Assembly (NCBI RefSeq): GCF_008728515.1
Contig: NC_044977.1
Location: 170,485,139-170,549,138 of the forward strand
Reading direction: 5' to 3'
Source of the DNA: Papio anubis
Taxonomy: Eukaryota > Chordata > Mammalia > Primates > Cercopithecidae
DNA: 64,000 nucleotides
The position numbers and the translations under genes were made by a program. The notes below the pieces were generated by a model. That model saw only the letters and a program-made list of their open reading frames with translations, did no database searches and was not told where the DNA came from. Positions 24,383-35,509 of this stretch are shown here, piece after piece (the stretch's first letter is position 1; each line of letters starts with the position of its first letter).

Positions 24383-24602
24383 CAATAATTCTCAGCAGGG
24401 GCAGTTTTGTCCTACAAGAGACATTTGGCAATATCTGGGAACATTTTTTGGTTGTCACACTAGGGGTGGGGAGGGAGTGGGGAAAGAGGATGGTGCTACT
24501 GGAAACTAGTGGGGGATATTACTAAACATCCTACAACGTGTAGGATAAAACAGAGAATTATTTAACCCCATATATCAACAGTGCCAAGGTTGAGAAACCC
24601 TG
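24383..24602 (+). mobile_element. MER20 hAT MITE with 8-bp target duplication
   Basis: 'caataattctcagcaggggc', 'agacatttggcaatatctgg', 'ttttttggttgtcacactag', 'gatggtgctactggaaacta', 'aaacatcctacaacgtg' and the terminal 'gccaaggttgagaaaccctg' follow the MER20 consensus end to end. The flanks 'atcggaat' (24375-24382) and 'atcgaaat' (24603-24610) are an 8-bp target duplication with one difference. MER20 copies have been reported as regulatory elements in placental mammals; nothing here shows that for this copy. Confidence 0.92.
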
Positions 24603-24839
24603 ATCGAAATTACCAAATCAGAATGCAGGAATCTGATCAGTTGAGCAGCATCAGGTCATTACTGTGGCTGAGGGAGAAAAGAAATCAGCACCCTCAAAGA
24701 GTTTTTGTCAAATCAAGTTTTCAGGATATTTCTAAATACAGTGTATTATTTAGCAATGAATTTGGAGACAGGATAGGTGCAGGAGAGCGAAAGATACAAA
24801 TATGACATGTATAGAGTACTCCTTTATGAGTTATTAAAA

Positions 24840-25399
24840 AATATTAGTGCTAATTTATAGCAATAAAGACTGATATTAATTATTAGCAAGATAATCCATA
24901 TGCTAGCTAATTTGCTTTTATAACATGGATGACAGCATTTTATTTAAACAAAAGTCTTATCTGATTTAGAGACAAATGAAAACTTCATGACCTGATTTGC
25001 TTATATATTAAAACATATCTTAAAATTTCAATAATTTTAGTCTCTCATATTGACCGAAAATAGATAAATTCAATAAAATATATGTCCTCCAAATAAAACC
25101 CAGTTTACATGAGAAGCTTTAAAAAATTATAAAGAAACCATCACAAATCAACAGTAAAGAGATGGATTATTCAATAACGATGATTTTGAGATAATTGCTT
25201 AGGAGGCTGGGAAAAGTTTGGAAAAAGTTATCTCACTTCTCTTCATATATCAAAATAAAAGTACAGATGGATTAAAGAGTTACCAAACAAAGTTAGGAGA
25301 AAATTAAATGGACTTGCTCTCCAAGTATAGGAGAATTTTCTCATATTCTTCTACTCTGGCAGTGGGAGAAATACAAAGGAAAACCTCAATAAAGCATCC
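24840..25399 (+). mobile_element. L1M/HAL1-type fragment, 5' of the L1PA insertion
   Basis: AT-rich degraded ORF2-like sequence ('caaatcaacagtaaagagat', 'gaaaattaaatggacttgct') that appears to continue at 26202 beyond the younger L1PA. Assignment rests on composition and a few ORF2-like blocks. Confidence 0.45.
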
Positions 25400-26189
25400 A
25401 ACAGACACATGAAAAAATGCTCATCATCACTCACCATCAGAGAAATGCAAATCAAAACCACAATGAGATACTATCTCACACCAGTTAGAATGGCAATCAT
25501 TAAAAAATCAGGAAACAACAGGTGCTGGAGAGGATGTGGAGAAATAGGAACACTTTTATACTGTTGGTGGGACTGTAAACTAGTTCAACCATTGTGGAAA
25601 ACAGTGTGGCGATTCCTCAAGGATCTAGAACTAGAAATACCATTTGACCCAGTCATCCCATTACTGGGGATATACCCAAAGGATTATAAATCATGCTGCT
25701 ATAAAGACACATGCACACGTATGTTTATTGCAGCACTATTCACAATAGCAAAGACTTGGAATCAACCCAAATGTTCATCAGTGACAGACTGGATTAAGAA
25801 AATGTGGCACATATACACCATGGAATACTATGCAGCCATAAAAAATGATGAGTTTGTGTCCTTTGTAGGGACATGGATGCAGCTGGAAACCATCATTCTC
25901 AGCAAACTATTGCAAGGACAGAAAACCAAACACCGCATGTTCTCACTCATAGGTAGGAATTGAAAAATGAGATCACTTGGACACAGGAAGGGGAACATCA
26001 CACACCAGGGCCTATTGTGGGGAGGGGGTGGGAGTAGGGATAGCATTAGGAGATATACCTAATGTAAATGATGAGTTAATGGGTGTAGCACACCAACATG
26101 GCACATGTATACATATGTAATAAACCTGCACGTTGTGCACATGTACCCTAGAACTCAAAGTATAATAATAAAAAAAATAAATAAATAAA
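25400..26189 (+). mobile_element. 5'-truncated L1PA-type LINE-1
   Basis: Sense L1 holding the last about 560 bp of ORF2, the 3' UTR and an A/T-rich tail (aaaaaaataaataaataaaa). It is flanked by a 12-bp perfect target duplication 'aataaagcatcc' at 25388-25399 and 26190-26201. The 3' UTR has the G-rich stretch (ggggagggggtgggag) and the 'catgtatacatatgtaata…cctgcacgttgtgcacatg' end typical of primate L1PA. Low divergence indicates a primate-age insertion. It lies in an older L1M/HAL1-like element. Confidence 0.95.
25409..25963 (+). pseudogene. L1 ORF2 C-terminal fragment (184 codons open)
   Basis: An open frame that encodes the end of the L1 ORF2 protein, after the endonuclease and reverse transcriptase domains. 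Residues 38-57 hold the cysteine-rich region (CWRGCGEIGTLLYCWWDC). In the active L1 protein the position before CWWDC is a conserved histidine (LLHCWWDC); here it is tyrosine, so one presumed metal-binding residue is lost. The stop codon follows 'LIGRN'. With all catalytic domains missing the fragment cannot support retrotransposition. The frame is open because the insertion is young, not because it is under selection. Confidence 0.92.
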
Positions 26190-26201
26190 AATAAAGCATC
26201 C

Positions 26202-26866
26202 CAACATAAATGAATAGGGATATTTACATTTGTCAAAACCCCAAATTATCAAATTATCACAAATTATCAAATTCGAGAGCAAACCACCGACTCAGAAAAA
26301 CATTCACAGCATAAATTTAAAAATGTCACTATTTTTACAATCTAAAGTTCATACGAGATTAAGATATTTTTAAAAAGCATTAGCCAATAGATTAATTGGT
26401 CAGAGGATACAGAAAATTTTAAAAATGAATAATACTCCATTTAAAATATATGAGAAAAAATCTAATTTTATTAATGCTCTTAGAAATACAAATTAAAGTA
26501 ATATACCATTTTTCCACTTATCGATTTACCAAAAAAACTTTAAATACAAAGGATCTGTTAAGCAGGCTTTCTTACATTACAGGTGGATTGTAAGTTGGTA
26601 CAACCCTCTGGCCCACTGAACTCACTTCTAAAAATTCAGGGGGAAACAATCTCAAAATATGGAAGAACAGCTTTATACACAAAAATGTTTATTGCAATAT
26701 TATTTTAAATAGACAATTTCTTATGTTCAACACTAGTTGAAGTGATCATTGTGATGCATCCATTAATGTGGCAAATATTAAGGACAATTTGAAAATATAT
26801 TTGCAAATAATTTTAATAAAATGAAAACATTCTTCTGTTACAATATGAAGTTAAAAAGTTGCTCAG
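26202..26866 (+). mobile_element. L1M/HAL1-type fragment, 3' of the L1PA insertion
   Basis: 'cttacattacaggtggattg', 'aagttggtacaaccctctgg', 'acacaaaaatgtttattgca' and 'atattattttaaatagacaa' are diverged sense L1 ORF2 C-terminal blocks ('…gggaatgtaaattggtaca', 'atgtttattgcagcattatt'). Probably the continuation of the element at 24840-25399. Confidence 0.65.
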
Positions 26867-26871
26867 GATCG

Positions 26872-26992
26872 GTGTAGTGGGCTGAAGGGTGGCCTCCCAA
26901 AAATATGTCCACGTTCTAATTCTCTTCAAAGAATTTTATGTGGTAAACTCTTTGGGGATTCAAAAAAGGGAGAATATGTTTATATTTAAGTA
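26872..26992 (+). repeat. MaLR-like LTR 5' fragment
   Basis: 'tgtagtgggctgaagggtgg' followed by 'cctcccaaaaatatgtccac' and 'gttctaattctcttcaaag' matches the 5' end of the LTR at 46683 ('tgtagtgggttaaatagtga'). Only the first about 120 bp is recognisable. Confidence 0.65.
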
Positions 26993-27103
26993 TTGGCAGC
27001 AGCATTTGCCACATATATTTAGTAAAATAAAGAAATCCAAATGCCAATCGATAACAGTCTTAATACTCACAACTGAAATTAAAAATATTGACCTATTAAT
27101 TCT

Positions 27104-27477
27104 TTTTTTCATCTCTGATTTTTTGTATTACACTTTAAGTTCTAGGGTACATGTGCGCAATGTGCAGGTTTGTTACATATGTATACATGTGCCATATTGG
27201 TGTGCTGCACCCATTAACTCGTCATTTACATTAGGTATCTCTCCTAATGCTAGCCCTCCCCCCTCCCTCTCCCTCACCCCACAACAGGCCCCGGTGTGTG
27301 ATGTTCCCCACCTTGTGTCCAAGCATTCTCATTGTTCAATTCCCACCTACGAGTGACAACATACACCATGGAATACTATACAGCCATAAAAAAGGATGAG
27401 TTCATGTCTTTTGTAGGGACATAAATGAAACTGGGAACCATCATTCTGAGCAAACTATCACAAGCACAGAAAGCCAA
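27104..27477 (-). mobile_element. Twin-primed (5'-inverted) L1PA insertion
   Basis: From 27113 to about 27357 the sequence is the antisense L1PA 3' UTR ('gtacatgtgcgcaatgtgca', 'aggtttgttacatatgtata', 'ctcctaatgctagccctccc'). From about 27360 to 27476 it switches to sense ORF2-end sequence ('atacaccatggaatactata', 'aaaggatgagttcatgtctt', 'accatcattctgagcaaact'). The sense part lies just upstream of the antisense part in L1 coordinates, with about 15 bp missing at the joint. A perfect 15-bp direct repeat 'tgacctattaattct' at 27089-27103 and 27478-27492 encloses both parts, showing a single insertion. The strand given is that of the 3' part. Confidence 0.93.
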
Positions 27478-27494
27478 TGACCTATTAATTCTAC

Positions 27495-30250
27495 AAAACA
27501 AGAAAGATAAAAATCACATGAGTTTGTTACTGTTAATTGAGCCTGACTCCATAGTTAAAAAATTGGACCCCCATAGTATATTGGCATTTTCAGTTATGTT
27601 TCAAATGGATATATAGAGAGTAACAATTCACTTGTGTAAGCAGATGGAAACAGTGCATTCCATCAATTTCACCCTGATAGCAATGGCACTGGTGCAAAGA
27701 GGGAATTCAGGAAAGACACTGCATAACGGAAACATAATATACGGCCACAAAAACACATCTTTTAAAAGAGAAAATCTGTTTCCAAGAACAAAATCTGACT
27801 GTGAATTCTTTATCTTGATTCAGAAGACGGTAAATAATCACTCCCAGTGTTAAGCATGTCAAATTTACTTGACAAAGTCAATTCGGCAGAAGTCCAAAGT
27901 TAATGGTAAGAACATATTTATTTGTTCTCCTTCTTGAGTCCTTCCAGGCATGTTAAACAAACAGAACATATCTATGTCTTAAAAGCTCTACAATACAATC
28001 AAGGGAAAATATGCTTAAACACTTGTGTGATAATTCAGATGAAAAAAAAAGTTAAATAAAATCTTTTGCTTAGCCATCCAGACATAGCCAAATTACAAGA
28101 TATTTTTAAAAATATACAAACAAAAATATTGCTGCTTCAGGATATGCTTCAATGTTCCCAGAGAATTCAGTTTTGAATTTTGTCTTTTAGAATACCTAAA
28201 TCTGCAGCAGCCACGTAATTCCTATACTAAAAGATCACTTAAAGGGGTAAAATATAAAACATCTCTTCAGCTGTATTCTGGAGAGAGGTGCATTATATTA
28301 AGAGGAAAATAAAGAAAAATATTTTCATGAATATTGTATTATTAGTAATCTTAATAAATGGTGCCCATTCTGGTAGAAAAAGTGATTTCCTAGAAAACTG
28401 TTAGCCAATAAAAATGTCTAAAATGAAACGGCATTAGCTGAAACTCATCTCTAAAAGGCTCAAGTTAATGTGTTCGAAAACACAGTATTTTCCATGGCAT
28501 TTTTGGTGGGCAAGTTTCTACCGGTCTTTCAAGTTTCTGCACATCTTGTGAATAGAGGTTCTGACTGCCTTGTTCCAGAGCAGTTTTCCAAAAATGTGTA
28601 GTGAAGAAACTTGAAGGATAGAGACAGTCTCTTGCTGCATCAAAGGTAAGGCCTACTTAAACATCCCATTATAAAAGATTCGGGTTTGGTAAGCTCAGTA
28701 ATGCAACTTGCTGCATGTACAGGGGTTCCCTGGATCTCTGTGCATTACCTTGTGGGAATTGGGACTCGGGGAACAGGCATAGGGAAATGCTGATACTCCA
28801 GCTACTGCTATTGCTGTGACTAACAAACTCTCTTTCATATCTGATCCAAGAATATCATATATTCTTTCTGCCATCATTGATGAAATGAGACAAGCTAATT
28901 TGTTAGCTTGCAAACAGGGTAAAAATCTTATCAGGCAAGAGTCCCTAAGGAATCTCTCCCCTTTTGATTTCGTAGGATTGACTCTACAATAAATTTAGTG
29001 CTCCCTAATCAAGTTAACTGTTATTGCCTAGTTTTGGATAAATACTTGTTTTTATTTCAAAGGAAAAGGCCTGGTTCTCAACACCACAGAAGCTACTTTT
29101 GTTACTGGACTGTTACCGAACAATTTTTAATGAAATCAATGGCACATGTAGTTGAGAAAAAAAAAAAATTATTTCAAGAAATCCAAACTATAAGGTATTA
29201 AAGGACTGCCATTCTCACAGAACCATAAAAATAAATATTTATTTCAAATTAAGGGATTCCAGCAGTCTGGAACAACGGTAGTAGAATTATACAGTTCAAA
29301 CATTTTTCAAGTATTTTGTGCCTTTTTGCTGTGGAAATACTGAATGGATAGTAGCCTAACTTAATAAGTGAACGTACTGAGTTGATGCAGATCCAGATAG
29401 ACTCAGTTGATACTTGCTTAATAAGTGAACTCTACTGGATTTTGTATGACAGACCCAGTTAATACTTAATGACTTTAGTTTCTGAACCACTAATCTAGAC
29501 TCATGATCCAACAAGTATGAATAGGTATTCATGGTGCTCATGGAATGGAAATTTGAAATCCAAACTGTTTCAGAAGAGTTGTTACATAATATAATTATGT
29601 TGTATATTCAAGCGTGCAATTGTGAAATTTCACGTCAATGACCTTGAGGAAAATAAAAAAGTATGTTAATAATACTGCCTTATGTAAACATACTTTCAAA
29701 TTTTTCCCCCTGAGTGCTTTCATATGGAGTCAAGGACCTGTAACGAGTAGATACAATAAAAGACACAGGGATATAAGTTTAGAAGAAGAGATACTTGAAT
29801 ACAGAGTAGCTAGTATCCGCTATCAGGAAGTCACACAGAATAGAATACAGTAGCCAGTAGAAGCCTTCTCCAGGGCAATATGTGTAAATGGCTCCCTGAT
29901 GGGATGAAGATATCTTAAAGGGCTCCAAGTGACCCTAAACGTCACTGGGAGCTGCTTTTCAGGAACTGCACTTGCAGGATGAAGTACTAATGAACAGTAA
30001 AAGGGATTAAAAAGGAGGAACAAGGGCAAGAATCCTTGGAGTCTGTCCAATGTATAAAGTGCTCTGTTTATAAAAGACTAATCCAGTTGTTTAACAGGTG
30101 CTGCTTTTGGTGTCATATAGGATTCCCTTCAGAAAAGTCTATTCCTCTGCTCTAATTCTGTATTAATCAAGCAACCTATTAACCTTGTTCTATCCCTGAA
30201 TGAACCATTCAGGCTAGAAGGGATAAAATGCAGCTTCTGAAATTCTGATA
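27495..30250. other. Unannotated sequence
   Basis: No gene recognised. It holds a two-copy 57-bp tandem repeat at 29360-29471. A donor-like AAAG|GTAAGG at 28646 has an acceptor-like CAG at about 28578, but all three frames between them are closed. Confidence 0.4.
29360..29471. repeat. Diverged two-copy 57-bp tandem repeat
   Basis: 'cttaataagtgaacgtactg' (29360) recurs as 'cttaataagtgaactctact' (29417), and the unit ends also match ('agactcagttgatacttg' and 'agacccagttaatactta'). The middle parts differ, so the duplication is old. Confidence 0.75.
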
Positions 30251-30251
30251 C

Positions 30252-30410
30252 TTAGACCACTTGGATCAGAGTCACTTTGGGTTGTTAAAAATGCAGATTT
30301 CTAGGCCCTGCTCCAGACCCACAGAATCAATCTCCTAAGGTGAGCCTAGGAATCTGCATTCTAAAAAGCTCCCCAGTCAGATAATGGGCTGAATTTTGAG
30401 ACTCAATAGA
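30252..30410 (+). repeat. MER5A-like hAT MITE
   Basis: 'gaccacttggatcagagtca', 'gttgttaaaaatgcagattt', 'ctaggccctgctccagaccc', 'acagaatcaatctcctaagg' and 'ggaatctgcattctaaaaag' match the MER5A internal order. The termini are eroded. Confidence 0.85.
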
Positions 30411-30617
30411 CTAGATAGAGTTTATTTCTAACTGCTTTGCTTTAGAAGTTAATGTTTGTGAACATGGACTCAATTTGCCCAATAATTTTTTAATGTAAGA
30501 AAGCAGATATTTCTTTTGTGTCAGAAAGAAAAGTAGTTTTTACAGGCTCAAAAGGCAGCTCTTAAATATATTTTCATTTATGCATATTTATCCTCCATTG
30601 ACTCATGAAATTTTAAA

Positions 30618-30648
30618 CCAACACACACACACAGACACATACACGCAA
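30618..30648. repeat. Interrupted (CA)n microsatellite
   Basis: 'acacacacacacagacacat' followed by 'acacgca'; short and interrupted. Confidence 0.9.
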
Positions 30649-31239
30649 TATGTTATGACTGCTTTATCTGATTGGATGCCCCCCTATTAATAAAGCACAT
30701 TTTCTACAGCTGTTTAAGAGTAAATTCATTAAATACATAAAATTGTGTATTTATGCAAGTATGCTTGAGAGAACAGAATAATGATGTAAAATAAATAAGG
30801 AAGTCCAGGCTGTCAGTGCCACAATGCATTGTTCCTGCCTGGGCTTCTGATTCCAGAACTCCCACAAACAGTACTTAAGTCTTTGACTTCTTGATTTTAA
30901 AATATCATTGAAGATAAGAAACTTATGAAACGGTTTCCAACTACTGCGTTTGCAAGATACGTCACTAGGGATTTAGCTATTTCTGTATCAAAGACCTTTT
31001 AGGACGATTGATGTATAATGACCTTGGAATGTGCCTTCTCTAATGATATCTCATCATCACTGATATAATGTTAGTGTATTAGTAAGTTTAGGGTTAAGTA
31101 GGCATTCCTCAGGTATAAGCAACTGAGCCTTGGTGAACTTTGCACATGCTCTCACAAGAAAATGATTCCACGTTGCAATAACTATATTGATTAGCTATAC
31201 TTCAAAAGGGAAACTCATTCTAGCTTTGACTTCTCTCCC

Positions 31240-31505
31240 ACAAATGTCATTGATTGAGAACTTATCGCATGCCGGCACTTTCTGTTTGTCTTCCTTCTTA
31301 ACTCTCATAGTCACTTGTGCCACTGGTTGAGTTAGTTCTATCCTTATTCAGATTCACAAATGAGGAAATGGGGATCTAGAGGAATTAAGTAATTCAATCA
31401 TTATCTGTAATCAATCAGAGGACTAGTCAAGTGGCAGAGTCACATTCAAACCCAGGTTGCCTGGCCCAAAGTCTATGTGCTTTCAACAATACTGTCCTGC
31501 TCTCA
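31240..31505 (-). repeat. MIR SINE, antisense, near full length
   Basis: 'tgattgagaacttatcgcat', 'gcaca'-type block, 'cttaactctcatagtcactt', 'acaaatgaggaaatggggat', 'gtggcagagtcacattcaaa', 'cccaggttgcctgg' and 'aacaatactgtcctgctctc' follow the whole antisense MIR. Confidence 0.88.
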
Positions 31506-31742
31506 TGTGACAATTTGTTTGAGTTGGAATACCTCCTCTAAGGCCTTCTAAATATTTGTCTGAATCTTTTTCCTTCCTTCCTCCTCCCATATCAACTTAG
31601 TGTTGTTTAATTATCTCCCAGAAGATGATCCTTGCTTAAAGTAGATTCTACCTTTCAGCTATTTTTATAGTAGTCTGCAACCCTGTTCCCCTTTCGTGGT
31701 TTGCACATTTATGTGCACACTCACATGTCAAGGGTATATGCA

Positions 31743-31772
31743 TTAAAAAAAACAAAAAACAAAAAAAAAACC
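31743..31772. repeat. A-rich run
   Basis: Poly-A blocks separated by single C (aaaaaaaacaaaaaacaaaaaaaaaa in effect). No LINE or SINE body is attached that I can recognise. Confidence 0.9.
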
Positions 31773-32065
31773 TGTTTTTCTGTAACCTCGCCTAGTGTTC
31801 CTTGGTTGAATAAGCTATGACCATAAGACTTTTAAAATACTTTTTTTGCCTTAAGCTTTGTTTATCTAGGTCTCAAGTTTTGTTTATGTAGACCCCCACC
31901 CCTACTTAACACTGAAGAATTTATTTAATCAAACTATTGGTATTTTATGAACCGCTACTGGAATTCACTTTTCAAACGGTGCTCATTCCTCGTTTAGATT
32001 ATAATATGGTAAATGAAAATATGGCCGATTTAAAAAATGTAATTTTTCTTACCCAGTCTTACAAA

Positions 32066-32272
32066 GCAATGGTTCTCCCACTTCACCTCACATGCACACC
32101 CCCATCCCTAATTACTAAGGACATTTGTGAAAATACAGATTCCTAGGCCTTACCCTCCAAAGATATTGTAAATAAGTAGGGTGCGGCCCAGGAATCTGTA
32201 CTTTAACCAAGCTTATTATGTAATTCTAATACAAATATTCTGTGATCCACATGCTGAGAAATCAACAGAAAT
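32066..32272 (+). repeat. MER5-like hAT MITE
   Basis: 'caatggttctcccacttcac', 'gaaaatacagattcctaggc', 'cggcccaggaatctgtactt', 'taaccaagcttattatgtaa' and 'ctgagaaatcaac' match the MER5 order with its terminal inverted repeats eroded. Confidence 0.7.
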
Positions 32273-32387
32273 ATAAATGTTTTTCACTTATATAGGGCAA
32301 TGCCCTAAATTAGCTGGAAACTTCTTAGCCAACTTTTGGGACCACATTTTTTTTCTCATAGGTACAACACATTTACCACTGACAGTA

Positions 32388-32470
32388 ATGGCTGTTCAGT
32401 CATCCAACAAATATTTCTGGAAAGTCTAACTTAATCTAGGAATGGTGAATATCTAATAGACGAGATACGA
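32388..32470 (-). repeat. L2-like fragment, antisense
   Basis: 'cagtcatccaacaaatattt' and 'ctaatctaggaatgg'-like sequence resemble the antisense L2 3' end ('ttcaacaaatatttattgag'). Short. Confidence 0.5.
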
Positions 32471-33049
32471 GGCACATCTATCACCCTCCCCCATACCTGC
32501 AGTGCCCAGGACAGACGTCACTTATAAATCATGGGCATTCTTGTCAGCTGAGCCTGGACTCATGACTGTGAAACCACTCCGAATCAATCTTAGAGCAATA
32601 GCTAGGACACGGCTACCGGGTCTTTGCCCATAGGGCATCGAAATAAAAAGAAAACAAAAGAGTTAATTCATGTTTGAGAAATATTGGGAATATTGGCTAA
32701 ATTTAGAGCTTTCTCCCTTCTTCCCTTTTCACTGAGTACCCTGTACTATCTCTGCAGCTTGGTGGCAGGCTCACTGCTATCCCAGGTCAGCAACTGTAGC
32801 TACTGGAGGCAGACAGCTAAAGGCCCATGGACAGGTGAGAAAACTGGCCCAGCAAAGACCTTTCAGGGCACTGAGATAAAAGATCCCTCCTCTATTCTTA
32901 TTCCTTTCCTTCCTCTTACTTAAGGACCTCTCTACAGATGGGAAGCCAAACCAGGCTTCCTGCCCTGGGCATAAAAAAAATTCTATTTAGGGTTCAGTTA
33001 TGATAAAAACCTTTTTACTATGGCTTTGGATCTTCCCCTTTCGATTCCT

Positions 33050-33145
33050 ATTTGAGACTCAGAGAAGCCAAATGACTTAGCCAAGGTTACTTAAAGTTAA
33101 AAATAGAATTCAGTTCTCTGGACTCCTAGTTCATTGCTCTGCAGA
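33050..33145 (-). repeat. MIR fragment, antisense
   Basis: 'gagactcagagaagccaaat', 'gacttagccaaggttactta' and 'ctctggactcctagttcatt' correspond to the antisense MIR centre and head. Confidence 0.7.
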
Positions 33146-33439
33146 GATTTAAGAACCTTGATGCAATTAGCTTATAAAAATAACATTGCATAGTCCTTTG
33201 TCCAGTAATTCTGAAATAACTTGGTCATATTTATATATCACGGCTTCTATCTTTGAGAATCTTTCATTAGGTCAGTCTCAACCGGGAATAAGTTTTGCAG
33301 ACAGCAACTCTACATTGTTGTAAACTATATACCTTTAATAATATTTAATGTATTTCTGCAGAGGTGGAAAATTGCCTCATTATAATACCCCCAGGAAGAG
33401 TAGGTATTCATTATCTCAACCATGGCACAGCCTGGAGGG

Positions 33440-33668
33440 ATTAAAAGAATAAGAGCACTGACGGCCCTGAATCTCAGCTCCACCTCTTCCTAGCTGTGTA
33501 ACCAATACAAGTTACTTGGCCTCTCTGAGAACCTGTTTCTCTATAAAGCAATGAAATTATTTATCTGCTAGAGTTTTTCTAGAAGTGAATTCAGTCAATG
33601 GGTATAAAAATGCATAAATTCATGCCTGGCATGTCATAGTACTTAGCAAATGTTAGTTCCGCCTTTCT
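33440..33668 (+). repeat. MIR SINE
   Basis: 'aagagcactgacggccctga', 'cctcttcctagctgtgtaac', 'acttggcctctctgagaacc', 'tgcctggcatgtcatagtac' and 'ttagcaaatgttag' in sense order. Confidence 0.85.
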
Positions 33669-33719
33669 TTTTCTCTTACACATGCTACCTCAGTGTCTCC
33701 CAGGACCAGCAATATCTGT

Positions 33720-33872
33720 GAGGTCCAGTGAAAAATAAAAATATGGGGCCATTTGCTCAGAAGCAATTAAGGACTTCAAGATGGAAGCAGTAGAGCAGCC
33801 AACTGAGTGTGGGGCCCTTTTGAAGAACTACCCAGGACACACATCCACGTAGTCCAGCCCTGGCTGCGGGAT
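33720..33872 (+). repeat. Unclassified mammalian interspersed repeat, copy 2
   Basis: Shares an ordered set of blocks with 11860-12012: 'aaaaatatggggccatttgc', 'gacttcaagatggaagcagt', 'gtggggcccttttgaag' and 'cagccctggc'. Family not named with confidence. Confidence 0.5.
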
Positions 33873-34034
33873 TATCTCTGGAATGAATGCTCTCTCATCT
33901 TCTGTGTGGCTTTGTTTAGTCAGTGCTGAAGTTCATGGTGAGCACCTGAAGTACCAGCACAGGGTCAGAAGTCTGTTGGATTCAACCTCAGCTGTTCTAC
34001 TTTCTATGAAACTTCCACAAGTCAGGAACCTCTT

Positions 34035-34884
34035 TAAGAAGTAAGCAAAGGACATGAACAGACAGTTTTCAAAAGGAGACATACATATGGCCAACAAGCA
34101 TATGATAAAAAAGCTCAACATCACTGATCATTAGAGAAATTCAAATCAAAACCACAATGAGACACCATCTCACACCTGTCAGAATGACTGTTACTAAAAA
34201 GTCAAAAAATAACAGATGCTCACAAGATTGCAGAGTAAAAGGAACACATGCACTCTCGGTGGGAATGTAAATTACTTCAACCATTGTGGAAGAAAGTGTG
34301 ATGATCTCTCAAAGACCTAAAAACAGAAATACCACTCAACCCAGCAATTCTATCACTGGGTATATACCAGAAGGAATATAAATCGTTCTATCATAAAGAC
34401 ACATGCACCTGTATGTTCACTGCAGCACTATTCACAATAGCAAAGACATAAAATCAACCTAAATGCCCATCAACTGTAGACTGGAAAAAGAAAACGTGGT
34501 ACATATACACCATGGAATACCATGCAGCCATAAAAAAGAATGAGGTCATGTCCTTTGCAGGAACATGGATGGAGCTGGAGGCTATTATCGTTAGCAAACT
34601 AAGGCAGGAATGGAAAGTCAAATACTTCATGTTCTCACTTATAAGTGGGAGCTAAATGATAAGAGCATGTGGACATATAGAGGGAAACAACAGACATTGG
34701 GCCTATTGGAGGGTGTAGGGTGGGAGGAGGGAGAGGATCAGGAAAAATAACTAATGTGCACTAGGCTTAGTACCTGGGTGATGAAATAATCTTTACAACA
34801 AACCCCCATGGAAGAAGTTTACCTACATAATAAACCTGTACGTGTACCCCTGAATCTGAAATAAAAGTTAAATGAAAAAAAACC
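34035..34884 (+). mobile_element. L1PB/older L1PA-type LINE-1, 5'-truncated
   Basis: Sense L1 ORF2 end plus 3' UTR: 'aagcaaaggacatgaacaga', 'caaatcaaaaccacaatgag', 'cattgtggaagaaagtgtga', 'cagcactattcacaatagca', 'gaacatggatggagctggag', 'ataagtgggagctaaatgat', 'ctgggtgatgaaataatctt' and an A tail. The frame is broken by stops and indels (for example the spot where CAAAGACTTGGAA became 'caaagacataaaa'). Candidate 10-bp target repeat: 'cctctttaag' (34029-34038) and 'cctccttaag' (34885-34894). Confidence 0.92.
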
Positions 34885-34897
34885 CCTCCTTAAGGCT

Positions 34898-35040
34898 TGT
34901 TTCTTCTCCTGTAAAGGAGTCTAATAATAATGCTTTGTTCACAGGGCTCTGGTGCAGGTGAAAAGAGACTAAAGCAGGAAAAAGTACTAATCCAGGGCCC
35001 TAGCACTGAGGACTCATGTGTTGGCTGACATTATAATGTC
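34898..35040 (+). repeat. MIR fragment
   Basis: 'gcttgtttcttctcctgtaa', 'gtctaataataatgctttgt', 'cagggctctggtgcaggtga' and 'gccctagcactgaggactca' are diverged MIR 3' half blocks. Confidence 0.55.
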
Positions 35041-35334
35041 TTTCCTTCCCTTATACATCTCCCAAGTCTTCAGGCTTTACTAATCCAATAGGTTGTATTT
35101 ATGAGTTTCCACAGGAAGTGCCATCCAGGACCCTGCCAAGGCACCCATGTCCAGAGAGAAAAGCTTGCAAAATGGACAGAATCTCCATCATTGATTATTT
35201 TAATGCATGGACACTTCAGAACTAAGCATAGTGAATTGCCTTGATTACAACATAAAATGATGATGTGCTATTAATGAAATTAATGGAGATAAAATATCTG
35301 TAGCTTGTAGTGGAAATTTGTTTTCTAATATATT

Positions 35335-35508
35335 TGCATTATCATCTCATTTAATGAACCCTATCCCTAAAGCACCCTGTCCACCGATTACATTATCATC
35401 TCCATTTTACAGGTGAAGAGATGAAGTTTCCAAGACATTTAGTGATTTGCTCCAAGGTGCATGCTAATCTGATTCCTAGTCTAGTGTTCCTTTTTCCCCA
35501 TCAACAAG
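35335..35508 (-). repeat. MIR SINE, antisense
   Basis: 'attatcatctcatttaatga', 'catctccattttacaggtga', 'agagatgaagtttccaagac' and 'tttgctccaaggtgcatgct' follow antisense MIR. Confidence 0.75.
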
Positions 35509-35509
35509 A

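Noticed and set aside
26889..27356. 155-codon open frame as a protein gene
   Set aside because: Its C-terminal half is the translation of antisense L1 3' UTR, and the N-terminal half runs through an LTR fragment.
28578..28652. Acceptor/donor pair of 68 bp
   Set aside because: All frames are closed and the acceptor has a poor pyrimidine tract.
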